Below, piece after piece: positions 1-6,162 of a DNA stretch of 7,558 nt. Position 1 is the first letter of the stretch. Every line of letters starts with the position of its first letter. Below the pieces are notes generated by a model. The model saw only the letters and a list, made by a program, of their open reading frames with translations, did no database searches and was not told the DNA's origin. The position numbers and the translations under genes were made by a program. Source of the stretch: an uncultured Chlorobiaceae bacterium (GTDB lineage: Bacteria; Bacteroidota; Chlorobiia; Chlorobiales; Chlorobiaceae); the NCBI GenBank assembly GCA_903904495.1, contig CAIVCU010000389.1, positions 1 to 7,558 of the forward strand, read 5' to 3'.

Positions 1-356
1 ATAGTTATGAATTCGTGAATCATCAAAACACGGACTCATTTTTGATCTATCAATACTATACAATATATATAATATATTAATGGTATTTCCAGATATTTAT
101 ATAAAAAGAGTGTTTATAGCCTGAGTTTTACGATTAGCATATAAATAAAATATATAAACAGTGGGCTTTATGGTAAGTTGCTAAAGAGATGGATAGCAAG
201 ATAAAATCAGTCAGGCATGGCTGCTGAGTCCAGGGTGGTAAAGTGGTAGAGATATTTGTAGGTAAGGAAAGAGATCAAAGAGGAGAGCCTGTGTTGAGCC
301 TGTTGAGTTTTCAATAGTTTGTTTTGCGGAAAAAGTTGTGAATTTTCACTCAACAT
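1..356. other. AT-rich intergenic region without a supported gene
   Basis: I see no credible gene here on either strand. Every ATG I followed stops within about a dozen codons. The first 180 bases contain 45 G or C (25%), well below the coding regions, with long TA/AT runs around 60-80 and 140-158. The right part (about 180-310) is less AT-rich and purine-rich on the plus strand. It carries a short tandem-like duplication: the octamer GAGCCTGT at 285-292 and again at 296-303. The last 25 bases hold a possible weak terminator for the minus-strand gene to the right, listed separately. The left part could be a promoter region for a gene beyond the window edge, but nothing here proves that. Confidence 0.6.
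330..354 (-). terminator. possible weak rho-independent terminator of queG
   Basis: Read on the minus strand, two bases after the queG stop codon there is an imperfect hairpin. Outer arms GTT/AAC and inner arms GTGAA/TTCAC are separated by a two-base bulge, followed at once by TTTTT. Position and T-tract suit a terminator, but the stem is short and AT-rich, so it may be weak or fortuitous. Confidence 0.3.
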
Positions 357-1307
357 TTATTTCGCTCTGTTAAGATTTTCCTGTACAGCACGGGCATTCC
401 GTTTCAGGCGTTTGAGGCCGATACGAAAAACCGAAGTGCCGTAGAATAGGTTCCGAAAGCTGGATTTTGTGAGATTCAGTATTGTTTCTGTCGAAATGTT
501 CAGAAGATCGTTGCGCAGAGTGAATGACTTATCTGCAGTGATGCTTGCATGCTGGTTGTGGGGGCAGCATGTCTGGCACTGATCGCAGCCGAAGAGGTGA
601 TTGCCGATTATTGCTGACTCTTCCGCAGTAAAATCCCGTTTCAGTTCTACCGTAAGGTAGGAGATGCATTTCGAAGCGTCAAGTTTGCCGGGCTCTATAA
701 GTGCCCCTGTCGGGCAGTTTTCAAGACAGTTGCTGCAGCTCCCGCAAAGGTTCGGGATGGGGAGTTTGTTTTCGGTTATTTCCTTATTGATGAAAATTTC
801 ACCGAGAAAAACATAAGATCCTGCGGAAGGAACGATCAGGAGTGTGTTTTTACCTGTTTTTCCTATACCTGAATGTTCAGCCCATGTTTTTTCAAGAACA
901 GGGGAGCTGTCGATGGTTATTGTTGCGTCGAGATCATCTCCCATGAGATTTTTCAAGGATATCAGAAGCTCTTCAAGTTTTTTCCGGATAATGATGTGAT
1001 AGTCGTCAATGAGAGCGTATTTAGAGATGTTCGGCTTCCCGGAACTGTTATGAAGAAGATGGTTATAACAGATAGCGGCGGAGATGATGGTCTTAAGGCC
1101 TGGAAGCAGCATTGAGGGCATTCTGCGTTCATCAGTTCTCTGTTCCAAATAGGTCATCTCGGCATGACGATGTTCAGCAATCATGGCGTTATAACGCTGC
1201 ATGGCGAGCGGCTGAGGCAGTGGTGACGAAAAGCCTATGGCAGAGAACCCGAGCCGTGCAGCTTCCTTGCGAATATTGCGGGCAGGATTGGTGGAAGGAT
1301 CAGCCAT
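357..1307 (-). CDS. queG: epoxyqueuosine reductase QueG (short form)
   Basis: QueG reduces epoxyqueuosine to queuosine in the wobble position of tRNAs with GUN anticodons, the last step of queuosine synthesis. It is a cytosolic cobalamin and iron-sulfur enzyme. The 316-residue protein shows the family's landmarks: a DYH segment at 102-104; the active-site region with D133 followed by SSPVLEK and, after a short gap, GKTGKNTLL; a ferredoxin-like cluster CGSCSNCLENCP (C188, C191, C194, C198); C214 in CISYLTVE; and the second cluster GCDQCQTCCPHN (C241, C244, C248). C247 is an extra cysteine where the family usually has a non-cysteine residue. It ends soon after the second cluster region, so it lacks the C-terminal HEAT-like extension of longer QueG proteins such as that of E. 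coli; short forms are common. The ATG at 1307 gives a normal N-terminus, though no clear Shine-Dalgarno sequence precedes it. The gene is monocistronic here and diverges from crtU; no functional link between the two is evident. Confidence 0.93.
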   Translation of the reverse strand: MADPSTNPARNIRKEAARLGFSAIGFSSPLPQPLAMQRYNAMIAEHRHAEMTYLEQRTDERRMPSMLLPGLKTIISAAICYNHLLHNSSGKPNISKYALIDDYHIIIRKKLEELLISLKNLMGDDLDATITIDSSPVLEKTWAEHSGIGKTGKNTLLIVPSAGSYVFLGEIFINKEITENKLPIPNLCGSCSNCLENCPTGALIEPGKLDASKCISYLTVELKRDFTAEESAIIGNHLFGCDQCQTCCPHNQHASITADKSFTLRNDLLNISTETILNLTKSSFRNLFYGTSVFRIGLKRLKRNARAVQENLNRAK

Positions 1308-1414
1308 AGCTGGGCGAAGGTTTTATCGGAAGGCTTGCTAAAGCAAATATTTATATTGATTAAATATATAGTTCAGAAAATCGATTTCCTTCTTTTCAAC
1401 GCTCTCTTCATGTT
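1308..1414. promoter_or_regulatory. divergent promoter region between queG and crtU
   Basis: This 107-bp gap separates two divergent genes, so promoters for both should lie here. The centre (about 1345-1372) is very AT-rich. For queG, the minus strand shows TATAAA (1350-1355) as a -10 candidate, with a poor -35 (TTCTGA, 1373-1378) 17 bases upstream. For crtU, the plus strand offers TATATA at 1365-1370 without a recognisable -35. A small inverted repeat, TTGCT-AA-AGCAA (1335-1346), lies where queG transcription would start under that model and could be an operator, though such short palindromes occur by chance. No good ribosome binding site is visible before the crtU ATG. Confidence 0.4.
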
Positions 1415-3325
1415 ATGGAACGACGTGAGTTTATTAAAAGATTATTTGTTCGTACAGGTATTGGTGCAGGAGTTGCCATAGCCGGAACAGCAGGATTGAT
1501 CGGGTATTATCAGCCGAGAAAAGAGTTTTATGGCAGGGCGACAACGGGGGGAACGGAAAGGCTGGATGCCTTGAAAAAAGTTGTTGTGATCGGAGGAGGT
1601 CTTGCAGGCATAAGCTCTTCTCTTGAACTGGCTCGCAGGGGTTTTGATGTGACGCTTGTGGAATCTTCTTCTGCATTGGGAGGGAAGCTTACCGGCTGGG
1701 ATATTGAAGCTCTTGGTGAGCGATTTCCCGTTGAACACGGGTTTCATGGCTTTTTTGATCAGTATTATAACCTGAACGAAATATTTACCTATGCAGGGAT
1801 AAAGAAAGAGGTCTTTACTCCTGCTCCAGGATATCCGGTGATTTTTAAAAACTCCCCGAAAGAGGTGTTTGGTCAGACATCGAAAGTATTTCCGGTCAAT
1901 GTCATCTCGATTATTGAGCAGTCGAGGAGACTTGATATGATCTCATTTCTGAAAAACTATAAAGGGTTGCTGTCGACAGTAGAGTTGTTTCGATATGAGT
2001 ATAAGGAAACGTTTCGCAAGTATGATGCTATCGATTTTATGACCTATTGCCGGCAGGGAAAGGATCTGCCGGCATTTGTCGATACGGTGCTTCATCCGTT
2101 TGCTGATGCCACGATGAACAGAATGGAGGTACTGTCGGCTGCAGAGGCTCTCCGGTACTTCCATTTTTATTTTATGGGCAGTCCGGAGGGGCTTGCTTTT
2201 CGTATAACAAATCGTGATTGCATGAGTGCTCTCATCAATCCTCTTGAAGCAAAACTGCTGGAGCTTGGGGTTAAATTGTTGAAAGGGAGTACGGCAAGGA
2301 GCATTCAGGTTGCAGGGGAGAAGGTTTCAGGGGTTGTGATTGATACACCGGTAAGCAGAGGTGCTTTGTCTTTGAACGTTGATTCTGTGAGGGTTCCGCA
2401 ACAGGGATTTGCCGGGTTTGTTACGGCTGAGGGTGTACCGGTGATGATTGGCAGAAGTGAAAACGGTTATATGGCTTATGACGGGCGATGCACGCATATG
2501 GGTTGCCCGGTCAGTCCTGATGCTCTGACTGGAGGCTTTTCCTGTCCGTGCCATTCAGGCAGATTTGATGCGTCGGGTAATCCTGTGAGTGGGCCTCCAA
2601 AAGCTTCACTCGCGAAGCTTGCTGTAGCAGTCGAGGGGGGAATGCTTGTCATAAAGCAGGCGGAAGGCGGTGTCAGACTCGCCTGTGATTATTGCGTGGT
2701 CGCTTCGAACGTGCGTGGTGTTCGTGAGCTGGTGAAGGCTTCACACTTGAACCGTCCTGATTTTGAATCCAAGGTGGCTTTGCTTGGCGAGGCGGATCCC
2801 TACGCAGTATACCGTCTCTGGCTTGACCGGCCGCTTGCTTCAAAGGAGTTCCCGTTCTATACGGTTTCTGGATATACCTATACCGATTCGATCTCCATTT
2901 ACTCTGATTTTCAGGAACCGTTTGTTTCATGGGTAAAACATCACGGAGGCTGTGTCGTAGAGCTGCATGCTTACGCTATTGCGCCTGAAGATATCAGGCC
3001 GGAAGCGGAGATTAAGGTAGCGATGCTCCAAGAGCTTCATACCATATTTCCTGAAACCGTGTCGGCGACTGTTTTGCATGAACTCTTTATGCAGCAGTCC
3101 AATTTTACCCGGTGGGCTCCGGGCGATCATGCTCACCGGCCAGGTGTTGAAACACCGTTTTCTAATCTTTTTCTGGCTGGAGACTGGGTAAAAGTGGATG
3201 CGCCGGTATTTCTGATGGAAGCAGCAGTATTCACCGGACGCATGGCGGCCAATGCTATTTTCCTGCAGGAATCAGTAAAGCCGGTTCCGCTTCCGATTGT
3301 GCCTATGCATGGTTTATTTGCCTGA
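1415..3325 (+). CDS. crtU: CrtU/CruE-type carotene desaturase/methyltransferase with inserted Rieske domain
   Basis: Enzymes of this group convert the beta-ionone ring of gamma- or beta-carotene into an aromatic phi-ring, giving chlorobactene and isorenieratene in green sulfur bacteria. The N-terminus has ERREFIKR, close to a twin-arginine motif, then a hydrophobic stretch (about 14-32). The FAD-binding Rossmann motif VVVIGGGLAG is at 56-65, followed by an ESS segment and GGKLTGW. The CrtU hallmark HGFHGFFDQYYNL (108-120) follows, then a family-like segment with AEALRYFHFYFMGSPEG. A complete Rieske [2Fe-2S] domain occupies about 325-415: ligands C359 and H361 in CTHMGC, C377 and H380 in CPCHSG, and the extra pair C364 and C379. 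The desaturase fold then resumes and ends with the FAD-contacting LFLAGDW (about 585-591) and a helix DAPVFLMEAAVFTGRMAA. The ATG at 1415 is the start that preserves the RR motif; no strong ribosome binding site supports it. The family call is firm from the HGFH motif. The exact product (chlorobactene or isorenieratene) and the role of the Rieske centre, presumably electron transfer, are inferred. Confidence 0.8.
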   Translation: MERREFIKRLFVRTGIGAGVAIAGTAGLIGYYQPRKEFYGRATTGGTERLDALKKVVVIGGGLAGISSSLELARRGFDVTLVESSSALGGKLTGWDIEALGERFPVEHGFHGFFDQYYNLNEIFTYAGIKKEVFTPAPGYPVIFKNSPKEVFGQTSKVFPVNVISIIEQSRRLDMISFLKNYKGLLSTVELFRYEYKETFRKYDAIDFMTYCRQGKDLPAFVDTVLHPFADATMNRMEVLSAAEALRYFHFYFMGSPEGLAFRITNRDCMSALINPLEAKLLELGVKLLKGSTARSIQVAGEKVSGVVIDTPVSRGALSLNVDSVRVPQQGFAGFVTAEGVPVMIGRSENGYMAYDGRCTHMGCPVSPDALTGGFSCPCHSGRFDASGNPVSGPPKASLAKLAVAVEGGMLVIKQAEGGVRLACDYCVVASNVRGVRELVKASHLNRPDFESKVALLGEADPYAVYRLWLDRPLASKEFPFYTVSGYTYTDSISIYSDFQEPFVSWVKHHGGCVVELHAYAIAPEDIRPEAEIKVAMLQELHTIFPETVSATVLHELFMQQSNFTRWAPGDHAHRPGVETPFSNLFLAGDWVKVDAPVFLMEAAVFTGRMAANAIFLQESVKPVPLPIVPMHGLFA

Positions 3326-3342
3326 TGCTCTTGCTGCCGTTT

Positions 3343-4503
3343 TCATTGGGCGTTTTCTGCTGTTCTCTTCAACCCGAGACAGCTGCCGATGGTATTGTGG
3401 AGCAGGGGACGGAACGATCTGATTTTGATGTTGGCGGATGAAGGGAAGACCCGGTTGCAGAGGAATATAACTGCAAGTTCTTTTTCCGGATCAATCCAGA
3501 TGCTGGTACCGGTGAAGCCGAGATGTCCGTATGATGCATTGGAAAAATAGTCTCCAGCTGAAGAGTGACCGTCTGATGAGCGCACATCCCATCCTAAAGC
3601 TCTCAGAGACTTTTTGCGGGCAATAAATTTTTTAAGTGTTGCTGCATGAATATAGGTATGGCTGTTTACTGTACCTCCATTCATCAGCATGGTAACCATA
3701 CTGAGAAGGTCTCCGGTTGTTGAGTACAATCCCGCATGACCGGCAACCCCTCCAAGCAGGGCGGCATTTTGATCATGAACCAGAGGACGTTGAACAGTCA
3801 AGGGCCACAGGGTATCTTTTTCTACCGGGGCAATTCGCCATAAGAACGATTGCGGAGGAGTGAACATGGTAGATGTCATCCCGAGTGGTTCGGCAAACCG
3901 GTCATGAAAGTTTGAGTCGAGTGATTTTCCTGTAATGGTTTCAATGATTCTTCCAAGGAGTATGAAGCCGAGATCACTGTAAAGTGTCGTTTTGCCGGGT
4001 TTGGAGAGCAGGCTGTCGGAAGCAATGGCACTGAAGAGCTCATCCGGGGTGCGGCAGGTTTTGGTGAAAAATGTATGGGCCCTCAATCCGGAAGTGTGCC
4101 GCAGGAGATGCTCAATGGTGATGTTATCCTTGCCTTTTCCTGTAAATGCGTGCAGATAGTGTGATACGGGTGTCTGAAGATTGAGTGAATCCCGTTCAAC
4201 AAGCTGCATGGTTATGCTGGTTGTAACGACAGCCTTGGTCAGTGACGCAAGATCATACATGGTTGAGGTTTCGGCAGGGCGGCTGTTGGGGTCATAGGTC
4301 AATTTTCCGAATGCCTTGTGAAAAACAGTCTTGCCCTTGTAGAGAACAGCAAGACTTGCGCCGGGAAAGACACTGTCGCTGACCGCTTTTTTTACGACGG
4401 AATCAAGGGGTTCGAAATCAAACGCCATAACCCTTGCGGGGAGAGTTGTGCATAACCCTGCAAGGATAAGGAATGAGGCAAGAAAAAAGCGGCCTGATTG
4501 CAT
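3343..4503 (-). CDS. exported serine hydrolase, beta-lactamase/PBP4B-like family
   Basis: This is a penicillin-recognising serine hydrolase of the class C beta-lactamase superfamily (Pfam Beta-lactamase type). Such proteins act as DD-peptidases, esterases or muropeptide-processing enzymes, and only a minority are true beta-lactamases. Catalytic motifs are all present: S87-L-T-K90 (nucleophile and lysine), Y175-S-D177 (the YxN-type tyrosine) and H327-L-G329 in HLGFTGTS (the KTG-equivalent). LLRHTSGL (133-140) and VHDQNAALLGGVAGHAGLYST (residues 242-262, given in part by family habit) match periplasmic members related to E. coli PBP4B/YfeW and to the hydrolase domain fused to NagZ in Bacteroidetes. 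Residues 1-27 form a signal peptide with probable cleavage after VMA (27), so the protein should be periplasmic. At 386 residues it is full length. It lies 18 bp downstream of the mlaD-like gene on the same strand and is probably the last gene of that operon. Its 3' end faces crtU across 17 bp. The family is certain; the substrate is unknown. Confidence 0.85.
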   Translation of the reverse strand: MQSGRFFLASFLILAGLCTTLPARVMAFDFEPLDSVVKKAVSDSVFPGASLAVLYKGKTVFHKAFGKLTYDPNSRPAETSTMYDLASLTKAVVTTSITMQLVERDSLNLQTPVSHYLHAFTGKGKDNITIEHLLRHTSGLRAHTFFTKTCRTPDELFSAIASDSLLSKPGKTTLYSDLGFILLGRIIETITGKSLDSNFHDRFAEPLGMTSTMFTPPQSFLWRIAPVEKDTLWPLTVQRPLVHDQNAALLGGVAGHAGLYSTTGDLLSMVTMLMNGGTVNSHTYIHAATLKKFIARKKSLRALGWDVRSSDGHSSAGDYFSNASYGHLGFTGTSIWIDPEKELAVIFLCNRVFPSSANIKIRSFRPLLHNTIGSCLGLKRTAENAQ

Positions 4504-4521
4504 AGGCTTTCAACCTGAAAA

Positions 4522-5400
4522 TTAAAAAAGTGAGAACTTTACATAGCGGCCAGGGCGTGATTTCAGGTCAGTGAGTACAGAGTCAAGCGATGAAAGTGTA
4601 TGTGACAGGTTGTTGTAGAGTGCCGGGTTGGAGGAGAGCTGGCCAAGCGTCCCTTTATCATTATTAAGCTTGGAGATCAGCTGTTCGGCTTTTGATGTCG
4701 TCTGGTTAAGATGTTCTATTGTCTCCTCCGTATTTTTAGCCATTGCCTTGTCATTCAGCAGCTTGGGAAGCAGACCGTTGCCTTGAGATGCTTTCTTTGA
4801 CAGTGCCGAGAGTTCGGCTGTTGTTGTTTTCAGGCTGCTGATAGTTTCAGCAAGCTCTGCACCCATTTTTTCATCCGAAATGAGCCTTCCTGCCATGCCT
4901 TTGCCACTATTCAGCTTGTCAAGCATGGTATTGATTTTTTCAAACGTCAGACTGGCTTTGCTGGCAATGTTTGCCAGGCCGTCTTCGGAATAAAGTGCGA
5001 TAAAATCACCTTCGTTTACCGGAGGCCCTTTTCCGGTTTTAATATCAACATATTTGTCGCCAAGAACTCCAAGGGATTTAATGGTGGCTTTGGAATCCTT
5101 CGTGACAAGGACGGCATATTCTTGTTTCAGTCTGAGGTCTGCAACAACGTAGAGGGAGTCGTTATGGGTGACAAAATTCATTTTTGAGACCGTGCCTATT
5201 TTTTTACCTGATACCGAGACAAAGTTGTTTTCAGCAAGGCTTTGGACATCTCTTGAAAGAATTTTTACTGTCGTTATTCCGGAAAACATGTTGGTGTTTT
5301 TACCGATGACGAGTCCGATATAGGCGGCAAAACCGATGCCGAGAATGAAAAAAATTCCTGTTCTCAGATCGCTCCATTTCAAAGCGTTCGGATTTTTCAT
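4522..5400 (-). CDS. mlaD: MlaD-like MCE-domain lipid transport protein
   Basis: This is the periplasmic substrate-binding/channel subunit of an Mla-type ABC transporter. In known systems MlaD forms a hexameric ring on the permease and carries phospholipids between the membranes. The 292-residue protein has a short cytoplasmic start, one membrane anchor (about 14-33) and an MCE domain (about 42-122) that includes GKKIGTVSKM and GVLGDKYVDIK, typical of the family. A long, mostly helical tail (about 145-282) follows, rich in Ser, Thr, Leu and Lys. It holds three similar units whose central glycines, G168, G209 and G250, are exactly 41 residues apart; each is followed by a conserved Leu five residues on (L173, L214, L255). 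The C-terminus RPGRYVKFSLF looks like a short beta-strand found at the end of many single-MCE proteins. The gene begins 23 bp after the ATPase stop and is followed after 18 bp by the hydrolase. No strong ribosome binding site is visible. Transport direction and lipid cannot be read from the sequence. Confidence 0.88.
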   Translation of the reverse strand: MKNPNALKWSDLRTGIFFILGIGFAAYIGLVIGKNTNMFSGITTVKILSRDVQSLAENNFVSVSGKKIGTVSKMNFVTHNDSLYVVADLRLKQEYAVLVTKDSKATIKSLGVLGDKYVDIKTGKGPPVNEGDFIALYSEDGLANIASKASLTFEKINTMLDKLNSGKGMAGRLISDEKMGAELAETISSLKTTTAELSALSKKASQGNGLLPKLLNDKAMAKNTEETIEHLNQTTSKAEQLISKLNNDKGTLGQLSSNPALYNNLSHTLSSLDSVLTDLKSRPGRYVKFSLF

Positions 5401-5423
5401 ACAGTTTAAAAGTCTTAAGGATG

Positions 5424-6158
5424 TTATAATTCAAGAATATTGTCGGACAGAATCGAACGTATAAATGGATGCTGTGATAGATGCAGTTTTTCGGTTACAT
5501 CATCAAAAATGATTTCGCCCTGATAGAGAACGGCAACACAGTCTGCAACATTAAAGACGTCATCAATAATATGAGTAACAATTACAGCACCAAGGTTGTT
5601 CTTGTGTCTTAGGGAGCTGATGAGCGACAGGATTTTTTTTGAGCTTACAGGGTCAAGTCCTGCAGTCGGTTCATCAAACAGAATCATGTGCGGTTTGAAG
5701 ATAAGTGCTCTTCCGATGGCGACCCTTCTGCGCATTCCTCCACTCAGGCTTTCGGGAAGCTGGTCTTCATAGCCTTCAAGACCTGCAAACTGAATCTGTT
5801 CTGTAACTCTGCGTTCTATCTCATCCTCAGGCAGCTTCAAGTTTTCACGAAGAAAGAATCCAAGATTCTGGCTGATGGTGAGGGAGTCGAAGAGAGCATT
5901 TCCCTGAAAAACCATGCCCATTTTGCGGCGTATGGAATAGAGGTTTGCTTCTTTCATGGCAGTGATATCAGTGCCGTCGATAATCACCTGACCGCTGTTA
6001 GGCTTTATAAGGCCGAGCATCAGTTTGAGAATGGTACTTTTTCCTACACCGCTTGGTCCAAGAATCGCTTTGATAGTGTTGTCCCTGACAGTAAGAGAGA
6101 TGTTTTTCAGAATCTCCTTATCGCCGTATTTCAAACTTACATTTCGTAATTCAATCAT
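5424..6158 (-). CDS. mlaF: MlaF-like ABC transporter ATP-binding protein
   Basis: This cytoplasmic ATPase powers the MlaFED lipid transporter. All nucleotide-binding elements are intact in 244 residues: Walker A GPSGVGKST (34-42), the Q-loop MVFQ (82-85, Q85), the signature SLSGGMRRR (137-145), Walker B MILFDE (158-163) with catalytic E163, D-loop TAGLDP (165-170) and switch histidine H196 in VTHI. The signature form LSGGM with a following arginine run is typical of the MlaF/Ttg2A branch rather than drug or metal exporters. The start codon lies four bases after the stop of the permease gene (TGA, ATGC, ATG), which suggests translational coupling. The mlaD-like gene follows after 23 bp. The neighbours on both sides, an MlaE-type permease and an MCE protein, fix the transporter class. 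No MlaB-like STAS gene, which binds MlaF in E. coli, occurs in the operon. Confidence 0.92.
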   Translation of the reverse strand: MIELRNVSLKYGDKEILKNISLTVRDNTIKAILGPSGVGKSTILKLMLGLIKPNSGQVIIDGTDITAMKEANLYSIRRKMGMVFQGNALFDSLTISQNLGFFLRENLKLPEDEIERRVTEQIQFAGLEGYEDQLPESLSGGMRRRVAIGRALIFKPHMILFDEPTAGLDPVSSKKILSLISSLRHKNNLGAVIVTHIIDDVFNVADCVAVLYQGEIIFDDVTEKLHLSQHPFIRSILSDNILEL

Positions 6159-6162
6159 GCAT

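Noticed and set aside
60..160. TA-rich runs as a replication origin or CRISPR leader
   Set aside because: No DnaA-box cluster, iterons, or spaced direct repeats are present.
873..1309. Two plus-strand open frames opposite queG
   Set aside because: They overlap the conserved QueG coding sequence and encode no recognisable motif.
4450..4503. Possible lipobox (LAGLC, residues 14-18) in the hydrolase signal peptide
   Set aside because: The residue before the cysteine is leucine, where lipoproteins have Gly, Ala or Ser. An ordinary cleavage site after VMA (27) fits better.
3343..4503. Annotation as an antibiotic-resistance class C beta-lactamase
   Set aside because: The motifs SLTK, YSD and HLG are shared by esterases and DD-peptidases of the superfamily. 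YSD instead of YxN, and the relatedness to PBP4B-like proteins, do not support a resistance enzyme.
5688..6149. 153-codon open frame on the plus strand antisense to the mlaF-like gene
   Set aside because: It lies wholly within a gene with every ABC ATPase motif intact, and its translation shows no recognisable domain; it is a frame shadow.
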